From positions 1-64,000 of the forward strand of contig CAIKMQ010000029.1 in the NCBI GenBank assembly GCA_903828565.1: a stretch of DNA of 64,000 bases. The letters are read 5' to 3'. Source of the stretch: an uncultured Leptolinea sp. Its GTDB lineage: Bacteria; Chloroflexota; Anaerolineae; Anaerolineales; Anaerolineaceae. The position numbers and the translations under genes are program-made. The stretch's first letter is position 1, and each line of letters begins with the position of its first letter. Below, piece by piece: positions 15,771 through 24,943 of the stretch. The notes beneath the pieces are model-generated. The model did not search any database, was not told the DNA's origin, and was given only the letters and a program-made list of their open reading frames with translations.

Positions 15771-17537
15771 ATGTTCCAAAAAGAACTGAACTACGTCCAA
15801 TCGATAGTATCCGATTTCTTTTCCAAAATTCCTATCAGGGATGTGGAGATGCAATGGACTCCTACGCCGTTTGCCGGACAGTGGGGGCTTTCCACTTCCT
15901 TCTTTCAGGCGGCTGCATTAGAGGCCCGACAGAAGGGAATCAAGATCAATGTACCTGTCCGCGCTCAGGAGCTAGCGCAGGCAGTAGCGGATTCACTTGG
16001 ATCCGAGAGTGGCTTTGAACGAGTGGAAGCAGTCCGCGGCTATTTGAACCTTTACTTTAAACCCGCAATCTTTGCCCAACGTGTAGTGGAAGAAGTGCTA
16101 AGCAGCGGAGATCAGTACGGGAAAGCCGCGTCTAGCTCAAAGAAAATCATGGTGGAGTACGCACAGCTCAATACCCATAAAACCTTCCATGTGGGTCATT
16201 TACGGAATGTCATTTTGGGGTCTGTGCTGTGCAATATGCTAGATTTCGCCGGTTATGACGTCATCCGGGCTAATTACATGGGGGATATCGGATCCCATGT
16301 AATCAAGTGGATGTGGAATTACCTGAAGCGTCATAAGGGCGAGATCCCGCCAGCAAATTCTATTCGTTGGCTCGGGGACCTCTATACCGAAGCAGATACT
16401 CTTTCTCGCAGCGATCCAGAAGCAGAACAGGAGATCAAGACATTGTTCGCCCGCTGGGATGCCCGGGATGCTGAGATCATGGCCCTGTGGAAGCTTACCC
16501 GGCAATGGTCGTTGGATGGCTTTGATGTCATGTTCCAGCGGCTAGGCGCCCGGTTTGATAAGTACTACTTCCCCAGTGAGGAAGAGGATGATGGCAAAGC
16601 CCTGGTTGCAGACTTGATCGCGCGGGGAATTGCCGTGGATGGACGTCCCGCTGAAGCGGTATTCGTGGATATTGATAAACTCGCCGGTGAGAAGGGTGAG
16701 AAATATCGGGTTCTGGTGATCCTCAGGTCAGATGGCACCTCCCTTTACGCAACTACAGATCTTCCGCTAGCTATTCGGAAATTCAACGACTACTCACTGG
16801 AGAAATCCATCTACGTGGTCGATGTGCGCCAGTCACTTTATTTCAACCAGGTCTTTAAAACCCTGGAATTGGCGGGGTATTCCTGGGCAACGCACTGCCA
16901 GCATCTGGCCTACGAGATCGTCAACCTGCCGGGAAATTTAACCATGTCCTCCAGAGATGGCACAGTGGTTTTACTGGAAGATCTGCTGAAGGAGGCTGTT
17001 GACAGGGCGGTGGCAGTGGTTCGGCTAAAAAACCCGGAACTGCCTGAAGAAGAAATGCAGAAGATCGGTGAGAGCGTTGCATTGGGTGCCCTGAAGTATT
17101 CCATGCTGGACCGTGAAAATACTAAAGTGGTTACCTTTGACTGGGAAACAGCTCTGAATTTTGACGGGCAGGCTGCACCTTACATTCAGTATGCGCATGT
17201 GCGTGCCAACAGTATCTTACGCAAGGTGGATGAGGCGCAGCTGCCATCTTATATGGAAGGGCAGTTGACTTTGGAACCTGCCGAGATCACATTGATCGAC
17301 CTGATCTCTCGGTTCCCGGCAGAAGTAATGAAAGCCGCAGAGGATCTGAAACCCCTCACCATATCTAGTTATGCGTTTAAACTTGCGCAAGCATTCAATG
17401 ACTTTTATAATCAATGTCCTGTCATCAAAGCAAAAGAACCAGAACGCAGCAATCGGTTAAGGCTGGTGGCTGCAGCACGGCAAACGATCTCCAATAGTTT
17501 GGCTATCCTGGGCATCACAGCCCCAGAAGCGATGTGA
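15771..17537 (+). CDS. argS: Arginyl-tRNA synthetase
   Basis: A 588-residue class I aminoacyl-tRNA synthetase that charges tRNA-Arg. It has the N-terminal Add1 domain, the HIGH-type motif HVGHLRN in NTHKTFHVGHLRNVILG, and MSSRDGT in place of the KMSK loop, as in other ArgRS. The C-terminal DALR anticodon-binding domain begins around residue 470. Length is normal. The ATG at 15771 is chosen over TTG 15759. A TATAAT box lies at 15742-15747. The gene stands alone between the rpsT terminator and the GTPase gene. Confidence 0.96.
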   Translation: MFQKELNYVQSIVSDFFSKIPIRDVEMQWTPTPFAGQWGLSTSFFQAAALEARQKGIKINVPVRAQELAQAVADSLGSESGFERVEAVRGYLNLYFKPAIFAQRVVEEVLSSGDQYGKAASSSKKIMVEYAQLNTHKTFHVGHLRNVILGSVLCNMLDFAGYDVIRANYMGDIGSHVIKWMWNYLKRHKGEIPPANSIRWLGDLYTEADTLSRSDPEAEQEIKTLFARWDARDAEIMALWKLTRQWSLDGFDVMFQRLGARFDKYYFPSEEEDDGKALVADLIARGIAVDGRPAEAVFVDIDKLAGEKGEKYRVLVILRSDGTSLYATTDLPLAIRKFNDYSLEKSIYVVDVRQSLYFNQVFKTLELAGYSWATHCQHLAYEIVNLPGNLTMSSRDGTVVLLEDLLKEAVDRAVAVVRLKNPELPEEEMQKIGESVALGALKYSMLDRENTKVVTFDWETALNFDGQAAPYIQYAHVRANSILRKVDEAQLPSYMEGQLTLEPAEITLIDLISRFPAEVMKAAEDLKPLTISSYAFKLAQAFNDFYNQCPVIKAKEPERSNRLRLVAAARQTISNSLAILGITAPEAM

Positions 17538-17608
17538 GCCTCAATGCCGCCGATCCGGGTTGAAACTTCTCCACCGGGACGGTTAAACCAACACACAGGA
17601 GAAAAGAA

Positions 17609-18931
17609 ATGTCCCCAATCCGTACCCTTATCATGGGAGCCGCAGGCCGTGACTTCCACAACTTTAATGTGTTTTTCCGCGACAATGCGGAATATGAAGT
17701 TGTAGCATTCACCGCCACACAGATCCCCAACATTGACGGCCGCCGTTATCCGGCGGAATTGGCTGGAAAGTTATACCCGAAAGGGATTCCTATCTTTCCG
17801 GAAAGCGACCTGGTTCGTTTGATAAAAGAATTGGCCGTAGATCAGGTGATCTTTGCATACAGTGACGTCCCTCATGAGTATGTGATGCACAAAGCCAGCA
17901 CAGTGCTGGCAGCCGGAGCTGATTTCCGCTTGATGGGTACGCGTGACACCCAGATCAAGAGCACCAAACCTGTCATCTCTGTCTGCGCTGTTCGCACCGG
18001 TTCAGGAAAATCTCAGACGACTCGCCGTGTTTCCCTCATCCTGCGCGATATGGGATACAAAGTTGCAGCCATTCGTCACCCCATGCCTTATGGTGACCTG
18101 GTCAAACAGAAAGTGCAGCGTTTTGCCACTTACGCCGACCTGGATAAACACGAATGCACCATAGAGGAACGCGAAGAGTACGAACCGCACCTGGATAATG
18201 GAGTGATTGTCTATGCTGGTGTGGATTACGAAGCGATCCTGCGACAGGCTGAACAAGAAGTAGATATCATCCTATGGGATGGCGGTAACAATGACTTCCC
18301 GTTCTATGTCTCTGACCTACAAATCGTAGTGGCAGACCCGCATCGCCCTGGGCATGAAAAAGCTTATCACCCCGGTGAAACCAATGTCCGAGCTGCCGAT
18401 GTGTTCGTGATCAATAAAGTAGATACTGCAAATACTGAAGCCGTGCTCAAGGTACGCGCAGCCCTGCATGAGATGAACCCCAAAGCCATTGTGATCGAAG
18501 GTGCTTCACCGCTCTTCGTGGATGACCCGGATGCCATCCGCGGAAAACGCGTACTGGTAATCGAAGACGGTCCGACCCTTACCCACGGTGAAATGGCTTA
18601 TGGCGCCGGTTGGGTGGCCGCCCGCCGCTTCGGCGCGGCTGAGATCGTTGATCCTCGCCCATTTGCTGTCGGTAGTATCAAAGCAACCTATGAGAAATAC
18701 CCCAGCACTGGCCCCATCCTGCCCGCGATGGGATACGGCGGCGCCATGGTGAAAGATCTTGAAAAGACGATCGAAAAAGCAGATGTGGATCTTGTCATCT
18801 CTGCGACCCCGATTGACCTGACCCGTGTTTTGAAGATCAAGAAACCCATGCAGCGCGTCCGCTATGAACTACAAGAGATTGGCCAGCCCACTCTGGTGGA
18901 TATTCTGAATCAAAAATTCTCGCGAAAGTAG
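17609..18931 (+). CDS. COG2403-type GTPase, cyclic 2,3-diphosphoglycerate synthetase-like
   Basis: A 440-residue protein of the family that includes archaeal cyclic 2,3-diphosphoglycerate synthetase (COG2403). The N-terminal Rossmann-like part begins TLIMGAAGRDFHNFN. The P-loop is AVRTGSGKSQTTRR (about 126-139), with DIILWDGGNNDFPFY and VINKVDTA as further nucleotide-binding motifs. Close bacterial homologues are widespread and mostly uncharacterised; synthesis of the osmolyte cDPG is not demonstrated in bacteria. AGGAG precedes the ATG. It is followed by a terminator and so seems to be transcribed alone or with argS. Confidence 0.85.
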   Translation: MSPIRTLIMGAAGRDFHNFNVFFRDNAEYEVVAFTATQIPNIDGRRYPAELAGKLYPKGIPIFPESDLVRLIKELAVDQVIFAYSDVPHEYVMHKASTVLAAGADFRLMGTRDTQIKSTKPVISVCAVRTGSGKSQTTRRVSLILRDMGYKVAAIRHPMPYGDLVKQKVQRFATYADLDKHECTIEEREEYEPHLDNGVIVYAGVDYEAILRQAEQEVDIILWDGGNNDFPFYVSDLQIVVADPHRPGHEKAYHPGETNVRAADVFVINKVDTANTEAVLKVRAALHEMNPKAIVIEGASPLFVDDPDAIRGKRVLVIEDGPTLTHGEMAYGAGWVAARRFGAAEIVDPRPFAVGSIKATYEKYPSTGPILPAMGYGGAMVKDLEKTIEKADVDLVISATPIDLTRVLKIKKPMQRVRYELQEIGQPTLVDILNQKFSRK

Positions 18932-18947
18932 TTTTTTCTTTCAAAAA

Positions 18948-18975
18948 AATGAGACTCGAAAGGGTCTCATTTTAT
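18948..18975 (+). terminator. Intrinsic terminator after the COG2403 gene
   Basis: AATGAGAC (18948-18955) pairs with GTCTCATT (18964-18971) around an 8-base loop and is followed by TTATT. Confidence 0.85.
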
Positions 18976-19024
18976 TGTCCTGATACTACGCTATAATTTA
19001 AGCATTATTGAAGGTTGATGGAAT

Positions 19025-19732
19025 ATGCCCACAATACTAATTGTTGAAGATGATACAAGCCTGCGAGAAGTCATTGAGTACAATCTGTCTAAAAATGGTT
19101 ATCTGACGAGCATAGCTATCGATGGCGTATCTGCCGTAGAAGCGGCGCGAACTGTTCGTCCGGATCTCATTCTGCTGGATGTAAACCTGCCTGGCATTGA
19201 TGGTTTTGAGGTTTGCAGAATCATCCGGAAGGAGATGGCCATGCCTATCTTGCTGGTGACTGCCAGAGATGATGAGATCGATCGTGTCATTGGGCTAGAA
19301 ATTGGTGCGGATGATTACATCACCAAGCCCTTCTCCATGCGAGAATTAATCGCCCGGGTGAAAGCCCACTTACGCCGAGAAAAATTACTCCTTGAATATT
19401 CATCAACCGTTGAAAAAGAAGTGTCTCTAGGGAATAAGTTGGTATTTGGTAACCTGGTTATCGACACCAATCGCCATGAGGTAGCGCTGGATTCAGTACC
19501 CTTACAATTAAAACCTCAAGAGTTTTCACTATTACTTTATATGGCTAACAATAAAGGGAGAGCAATAAGCCGAGAGAAATTGCTGGAAGAAGTTTGGGGA
19601 TGGAATTACACAGGCAATAGCCGGACGGTTGATGTCCATATTAGCTGGTTGCGCGAAAAGATCGAGAAAGATTCTGGGAACCCCCAACGGATCATTACTG
19701 TCCGCGGTGCAGGTTATTTATTCGAGGGATGA
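19025..19732 (+). CDS. phoB: OmpR/PhoB-family response regulator
   Basis: A 235-residue two-component regulator. The receiver domain has the acidic pair in VEDDTSL, phospho-acceptor D52 in LLDVNLPG, the T in LVTARD and K in YITKPF. A winged-helix DNA-binding domain follows (about 130-232; EFSLLLYMANNKGRAISREKLL and RTVDVHISWLREKIE). Because the next genes are a PhoR-like kinase and pstSCAB preceded by a PHO box, this is very likely the phosphate-starvation regulator. A TATAAT box lies at 18992-18997. Its stop is one base before the kinase start. Confidence 0.92.
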   Translation: MPTILIVEDDTSLREVIEYNLSKNGYLTSIAIDGVSAVEAARTVRPDLILLDVNLPGIDGFEVCRIIRKEMAMPILLVTARDDEIDRVIGLEIGADDYITKPFSMRELIARVKAHLRREKLLLEYSSTVEKEVSLGNKLVFGNLVIDTNRHEVALDSVPLQLKPQEFSLLLYMANNKGRAISREKLLEEVWGWNYTGNSRTVDVHISWLREKIEKDSGNPQRIITVRGAGYLFEG

Positions 19733-19733
19733 T

Positions 19734-21488
19734 ATGTTCCGATCTTTGAGATGGAGGATAACCATCCCCTTTACGGCAATTCTCTTACTATTGTTATTTC
19801 TGATTGGAGTGCTCACTTCCAACTTTCTCAAGTCGATCTATATCAATGATCTTCAGAGTCGCCAGGTGGCAGAAGCCCGCCTGATAGCCGATGATCTGCT
19901 TGGACAAGGACGATTAACTATACCCCCAGGTGATCTTGACACCCTTGCCAGTCACTGGTCAGAGATCATACAAGAGCGAGTCACAATAATTACCATCGAT
20001 GGGACGGTTATCGGCGAATCAGATGAAGACCGGCTTACGATGGAAAACCATCTACACCGTCCTGAGGTGCAGTCAGCTATAAAGACGGGGATTGGTAATT
20101 CCACTCGTTTCAGCCACACGACGGGATACAGCATGATGTATACGGCTTACCTGGGAGTAAACCAATCATCATCTCAAAGCGTTATTGTCCGTCTAGCCAC
20201 ACCACTTTCTGAAATAGATGGAAATATCCGGCAGTTTCAAACGGTCATCCTTGGAGTCCTTCTTTTGGTAGCATTATTCATCATTGTAATCGCCGGATGG
20301 ATAGCAGCCAGGATAACGAAACCATTGGGTGAACTGACCAGAGAGGTTCAGCAATTAGCAAACCCGCATCCAAAAATAAGCCAAAATCATGATTATGATG
20401 AGATACGGCAGTTGACAGATTCTTTTAATGGTATGTCTTCACGGTTGGAAGCTCTCCTTAGAGAGAATGAGAAAGAAAGGCAACGTCTTGAAGTAGTACT
20501 AGAGCATATGACGGATGCAGTACTAATCGTAGATTCAAGCGGGCAAATTGTGTTATTCAACAAATCCTCAGTTAATTTATTTGATATTGATGAGGCATCT
20601 GCCTTGAAAACCTTAGCAGAAGTAAGTATGGATCATCAGGTGGTTGACCTCTGGCAAACGTGTATAAAAACACATCAAACCAATCAGAATAGAATTGAAT
20701 TAAAAGCACAGAGGAAACAGGTTCTTGCGGGATCCATCTTTATCTCTGATGATGGACAAGGTTTTGTCATCCTCTTCTTTCAGGATATTACCCATCAGGA
20801 ACAGTTGGAACAAATGCGGAGAGACTTCATAAGCAATATCTCCCATGAATTGCGAACTCCATTAGCCGGTATCAAAGCAATGGCTGAGACATTATTGGAT
20901 GGTGCTCTAGATGATCAGAAAGCAACTAAACGGTTTATTGAACGGATCCAAACAGAGGCTGATGCATTAAGCCTGATGGTCGGAGAATTATTAGAGTTAG
21001 CGAGGATAGAATCCGGAAAAGTACCACTTAATCAAATTCTGATACAACCTGGCGAGATAGTTCTGGCGGCAGTCCAACGATTGACGATTCAAACCGAAAA
21101 GGCAGGGATTCATCTGGATCTTTATCTGGATCCCGACCTGCCAGATATCATGGCAGATCCAGCAAGGCTGCAGCAGGTAATGATCAATATTCTTCATAAT
21201 GCAATCAAATTTACGCCCACTGGTGGGCAGGTGTCGGTCAGGGTAGAGAAGACCGCGGAAACCATAACAATCGTTATTGCCGATACGGGGAAAGGTATTC
21301 CAGCAGGTGATCTACCCAGGATATTCGAGCGCTTCTATAAAGTCGACAAATCGAGATCATCCTCCGGTACAGGGCTTGGACTTTCCATTGCCCGCCACCT
21401 GGTAGAAGCGCATGGTGGTATTATAAAAGTCGCCAGTGAAGTCGGAAAGGGATCACAGTTTACGGTCCAATTACCTGCGCCAGAATAA
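19734..21488 (+). CDS. phoR: Sensor histidine kinase, PhoR-like
   Basis: A 584-residue membrane kinase. TM1 (about 12-33), an extracytoplasmic sensor of about 140 residues, TM2 (about 178-200), HAMP, a PAS domain beginning LEHMTDAVLIVDSSGQIV, HisKA with H371 in ISHELRTPLAGIKA, and HATPase_c with N box INILHNAIKFT, G1 DTGKGIP, F box FERFYKVD and G2 GTGLGLSIARHL. It should phosphorylate the adjacent response regulator. The start at 19734 follows the regulator's stop directly; earlier in-frame ATGs lie inside the regulator gene. The large sensor loop is longer than in E. coli PhoR and like the Gram-positive type. Confidence 0.92.
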   Translation: MFRSLRWRITIPFTAILLLLLFLIGVLTSNFLKSIYINDLQSRQVAEARLIADDLLGQGRLTIPPGDLDTLASHWSEIIQERVTIITIDGTVIGESDEDRLTMENHLHRPEVQSAIKTGIGNSTRFSHTTGYSMMYTAYLGVNQSSSQSVIVRLATPLSEIDGNIRQFQTVILGVLLLVALFIIVIAGWIAARITKPLGELTREVQQLANPHPKISQNHDYDEIRQLTDSFNGMSSRLEALLRENEKERQRLEVVLEHMTDAVLIVDSSGQIVLFNKSSVNLFDIDEASALKTLAEVSMDHQVVDLWQTCIKTHQTNQNRIELKAQRKQVLAGSIFISDDGQGFVILFFQDITHQEQLEQMRRDFISNISHELRTPLAGIKAMAETLLDGALDDQKATKRFIERIQTEADALSLMVGELLELARIESGKVPLNQILIQPGEIVLAAVQRLTIQTEKAGIHLDLYLDPDLPDIMADPARLQQVMINILHNAIKFTPTGGQVSVRVEKTAETITIVIADTGKGIPAGDLPRIFERFYKVDKSRSSSGTGLGLSIARHLVEAHGGIIKVASEVGKGSQFTVQLPAPE

Positions 21489-21549
21489 CGATACCTCCTC
21501 GTTTATTACTTGGCCAATTTGATCTTCTGCCTGCAATAAAAGCTGAATA

Positions 21550-21600
21550 TTAACGATTGGTTTACAAACCCTTAACCTGGGTATGGCTTGTTGTTAAAAT
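21550..21600 (+). promoter_or_regulatory. PHO box and promoter of the pst operon
   Basis: Three TTAACA-like hexamers recur at exactly 11-bp steps: TTAACG (21550-21555), TTTACA (21561-21566) and TTAACC (21572-21577). The third sits where a -35 box would be, exactly 17 bp before TAAAAT (21595-21600). Eleven-base-pair direct repeats overlapping the -35 region are the known architecture of PhoB/PhoP-activated promoters. Confidence 0.78.
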
Positions 21601-21647
21601 GCTTTTGATATCCTCTATTTGTAAGATCAAATCTAAATGGAGGAAAA

Positions 21648-22706
21648 ATGGCAAAGAAATTGTCTTTAGGTATAAAGTTGATGGTTGTCGCAGGGTTGAT
21701 GCTCTCCGCGTGCTCCCTTGCTGCTGCACCTGCGGAAGCGCCAGCTGTCGTACCTGCTACAGAGGTTTCCTTAGTAAGTATGGAAACCTCTGTAGCACCA
21801 GCCAGCCCAGACATTAATGATCCGGCAACACTCTCCGGGATGGTTATTACTGCCGGAAGTTCGACCGTTTTCCCGCTCTCAGAAGTTATGGCTGAACGGT
21901 TCAAGGAAGAAGGTTTTCGCGGGGAGGTCACCATTGACTCTATCGGTACCGGTGCTGGTTTTGAACGGTTCTGTGTTACCGGCGAGACCGATATTTCTAA
22001 CGCATCCCGGAAGATCAAAGATTCTGAATTGGAAAAGTGCAAGGCAATTAATCGCAACCCAATCCAGTTTCGTGTGGGTACAGACGCGCTTGCGGTCGTG
22101 GTGAGCAGTGAGAATGACTTCCTGACTGATGTTACTGTTGCTGAACTAGGCAAGATCTTCTCAAGCAGCACGGTAAAATGGTCTGATGTTCGTCCGGAGT
22201 GGCCCAATGAGGATATCCTTCGGTTCTCACCTGGAACAGATTCAGGCACTTTTGATTACTTCGTGGAAGCCGTGTTAGGTCCTAATTTCAAGAATGCAGA
22301 TGGAAAAGCTGATCTCGAAGCAGCAAAAGCTGACATCCTCGGTTCATCCAATATCCAATTCTCTGAGGATGATAATGTGTTAGTTCAAGGTGTCGAAGGA
22401 TCAAAATATGCCATCGGTTATTTTGGTTTCGCCTACTACATGGAAAACCAGGCTGCACTCAAAGCAGTCTCCCTGGAAGGTGTTTCCCCAGATATGGTAA
22501 CAGCAGAAGATGGAACCTATAAACTTGCACGCCCCCTGTTCATCTACTCTGATGCATCTATTATTAAATCAAAGCCTGAGGTTGCTGGTTTCATTTCCTT
22601 CTATCTGACATATGTTAATGATGAGATCCAGTCGGTTGGATATTTCCCTGCCAGCCAGGCTGCTCTTGATGAAGCAAAAGCTGCACTTGCTGAAGCCCTT
22701 AAGTAA
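21648..22706 (+). CDS. pstS: Phosphate ABC transporter substrate-binding lipoprotein
   Basis: A 352-residue phosphate-binding protein. The signal peptide ends with lipobox MLSAC, then an Ala/Pro-rich linker. The phosphate-binding loops AGSSTVFPLSEVMAERF, CVTGETDISNASR and the FSPGTDSGTFDYF segment identify PstS. It delivers phosphate to PstC/PstA. A GGAGG box precedes the ATG and a three-repeat PHO box lies upstream, so expression should rise in phosphate starvation. A long hairpin separates it from pstC. Confidence 0.95.
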   Translation: MAKKLSLGIKLMVVAGLMLSACSLAAAPAEAPAVVPATEVSLVSMETSVAPASPDINDPATLSGMVITAGSSTVFPLSEVMAERFKEEGFRGEVTIDSIGTGAGFERFCVTGETDISNASRKIKDSELEKCKAINRNPIQFRVGTDALAVVVSSENDFLTDVTVAELGKIFSSSTVKWSDVRPEWPNEDILRFSPGTDSGTFDYFVEAVLGPNFKNADGKADLEAAKADILGSSNIQFSEDDNVLVQGVEGSKYAIGYFGFAYYMENQAALKAVSLEGVSPDMVTAEDGTYKLARPLFIYSDASIIKSKPEVAGFISFYLTYVNDEIQSVGYFPASQAALDEAKAALAEALK

Positions 22707-22717
22707 GGGTTACGCCA

Positions 22718-22750
22718 AATACTGGCAGCGGGCATCCCGCTGCCAGTATT
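22718..22750 (+). terminator. Intercistronic hairpin between pstS and pstC
   Basis: AATACTGGCAGCGGG (22718-22732) and CCCGCTGCCAGTATT (22736-22750) form a perfect 15-bp stem with the loop CAT, followed only by TTA. It is more likely an mRNA-stabilising or attenuating element that keeps PstS in excess than a full terminator. Confidence 0.8.
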
Positions 22751-22766
22751 TACAGATAGAGGCAAG

Positions 22767-23708
22767 ATGATACCATCCCAAACCAAGCTGATAGATGAAA
22801 AAGTAACTTCCCAATTATTGAAAAAGCGTAACCGCCTGGGTGAACGATTCATTGAATCGACTCTGGTATTTTGCGGTTTCATTTCAATATTTATCACATT
22901 GGGGATCGTATTCGAGCTTGGAAAAGAAGCACTACCGTTTTTTAGTAGCACTGATTTCAAACTGATCAAATTCCTAACAGGTACTACCTGGCAACCACAG
23001 ATCAAGTTGTTCGGTGTTTTGCCGCTGGTTATGGCAACATTAACTACTACAGTTATTGCTTTATTGATTGCCATACCATTCGGGATCGGGATTGCTATTT
23101 ACCTCAGCGAATATGCAAGTGTTAAGCTGCGTTCTACTATCAAACCCACTCTCGAGATCCTTGCAGGAATTCCTACAGTTGTTTATGGATACTTCGCATT
23201 AAGTTTTGTCACTCCTTTCTTAAGGGTCTTATTCGGTAAAGATGTTGTGGAAATCTATAATACTGCATCTGCTGGGATTGTTATGGGAATCCTGATACTT
23301 CCTTTGATCGCATCCATGAGTGAAGATGCGTTGGCAGCTGTTCCACGTTCATTACGGGAAGCAGCATACGGGTTAGGAGCCACTAAGATAGAAACAACAT
23401 ACAGGGTAGTTATCCCTGCGGCGATCTCAGGACTGGCAGCAGCAATCATCGTAGGCATCTCTCGAGCAATAGGTGAGACAATGATTGTAGCACTGGCGGC
23501 GGGTGCAGGACCGAAATTTACATTCAACCCATTTCAGGGGGCAGAGACTATGACCGGGCATATCGTCCGTGTGTCAGGTGGTGACTTAAGCTACGATTCA
23601 ATCGATTACAACAGCCTTTTTGGTATAAGCCTGCTCCTCTTCTTCATGACGCTATCCCTTAATATGCTTAGTCAATGGGTCGTACGAAAACTGAGTGAGG
23701 TAAAGTAA
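22767..23708 (+). CDS. pstC: Phosphate ABC transporter permease
   Basis: A 313-residue inner-membrane permease with six transmembrane helices and the ATPase-contact loop REAAYGLGATKIETTYRVVIPAA. IPFGIGIAIYLSEYAS and the LEILAGIPTVVYGYFAL helix are typical of PstC. It forms the phosphate channel with PstA. The stop overlaps the pstA start as TAATG, so the two are co-translated. Confidence 0.95.
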   Translation: MIPSQTKLIDEKVTSQLLKKRNRLGERFIESTLVFCGFISIFITLGIVFELGKEALPFFSSTDFKLIKFLTGTTWQPQIKLFGVLPLVMATLTTTVIALLIAIPFGIGIAIYLSEYASVKLRSTIKPTLEILAGIPTVVYGYFALSFVTPFLRVLFGKDVVEIYNTASAGIVMGILILPLIASMSEDALAAVPRSLREAAYGLGATKIETTYRVVIPAAISGLAAAIIVGISRAIGETMIVALAAGAGPKFTFNPFQGAETMTGHIVRVSGGDLSYDSIDYNSLFGISLLLFFMTLSLNMLSQWVVRKLSEVK

Positions 23709-24940
23709 TGGGAGAGAATCATGCGCCTGTTTTCATAGCTAACCTCGTGTCGAGAAACCGGAGTGAACGGATATGGAAGAATCTACTACAAATATCGACG
23801 TTAATCGGTATCATCTTTCTAATTGTTTTATTGCTTAATATAATCAATCAATCGTTCGGATATGTAGCTATTGGTTACAGAGTTCCTCCCGCGAAGTTAG
23901 TTGGCCCCGGGCAAACTCTTGAAAACTTGGATATTCCTCAACTTGCGGGCATTTTACGCCAGCGAGTTTCCCCCGGCCTCTTGAAACAGCTGGAAAATGA
24001 TACACCCCTTGAGCAGTTTTCACAGGTGAACCTGGTAAACCTGGTTATGGCGAAAATCGCCAAACCTGAAGTTGTAAAAACTTGGTCGTTCTGGCAATCA
24101 TTGAGCATGCGAGAGGAAATCAAGCAGGAAGTGGGTCAACTACCAGAAACAAGATTAGTCTTTTTCTCCTGGGTACGTCCCGATCTGGTTTCAAATTCCC
24201 AGTCGTCAAATCCGCTAATAGCTGGAGTTAGAACAGCACTCCTAGGTTCTCTGTGGATCATTCTCATCGCTATTATGGTAGCTTTTCCATTGGGAGTTGG
24301 AACTGCCATCTATCTGGAAGAATACGCAGGTGATAACCATATTAGCAAAGTTATCAGGACCAATATAAATAACCTTGCCGGTGTTCCATCGATTATCTAC
24401 GGTATGCTGGGTCTGGCTGTCTTTGTCCGCAATTTGGCACAACTAACGAGTGGCGCCTGGCTTGGGTTTAGCAGCCCTGAGACTGCGAATGGCAGAACAA
24501 TAGTTTCGGCAGGGTTGACCCTTGCTTTGCTTGTACTTCCATTGATCATTATCAATGCCCGAGAAGCAATCAAGTCTGTTCCTGATACCTTACGCCAAGC
24601 TAGTTATGGAATCGGGGCTACCAGGTGGCAGACTATTTGGCACCACGTTCTTCCCAATTCAATACCAGGGATTCTTACAGGAACGATTCTCGCCATCTCC
24701 CGAGCACTGGGGGAATCCGCTCCACTGGTCGTGATAGGCGCGTCCACTTATATCACAGTTGATCCAGCCAACGTTTTTTCACGATTCACTGCTTTGCCAA
24801 TTCAAATATATCAATGGACTTCCAGACCCCAAGCAGAGTTTCGTAACCTGGCTGCAGGTGCCATTTTAGTTTTACTTACCCTGCTTCTATCGATCAATGC
24901 AGCAGCAATTGTTCTCAGGAATCGGTATAAAAGGTATTAA
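23708..24940 (+). CDS. pstA: Phosphate ABC transporter permease with periplasmic insert
   Basis: A 410-residue permease. The C-terminal 240 residues form the usual PstA core (VAFPLGVGTAIYLEEYAGD, NNLAGVPSIIYGMLG, contact loop RQASYGIGATRWQTIWHHVLP). Between the first helix (about 30-52) and the core lies an extracytoplasmic stretch of about 120 residues that ordinary PstA of about 280-300 residues lacks. The partner PstC has only a short loop there. The insert has no recognised domain. With PstC, PstB and PstS it completes the high-affinity phosphate importer. Confidence 0.93.
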   Translation: MGENHAPVFIANLVSRNRSERIWKNLLQISTLIGIIFLIVLLLNIINQSFGYVAIGYRVPPAKLVGPGQTLENLDIPQLAGILRQRVSPGLLKQLENDTPLEQFSQVNLVNLVMAKIAKPEVVKTWSFWQSLSMREEIKQEVGQLPETRLVFFSWVRPDLVSNSQSSNPLIAGVRTALLGSLWIILIAIMVAFPLGVGTAIYLEEYAGDNHISKVIRTNINNLAGVPSIIYGMLGLAVFVRNLAQLTSGAWLGFSSPETANGRTIVSAGLTLALLVLPLIIINAREAIKSVPDTLRQASYGIGATRWQTIWHHVLPNSIPGILTGTILAISRALGESAPLVVIGASTYITVDPANVFSRFTALPIQIYQWTSRPQAEFRNLAAGAILVLLTLLLSINAAAIVLRNRYKRY

Positions 24941-24943
24941 TAT

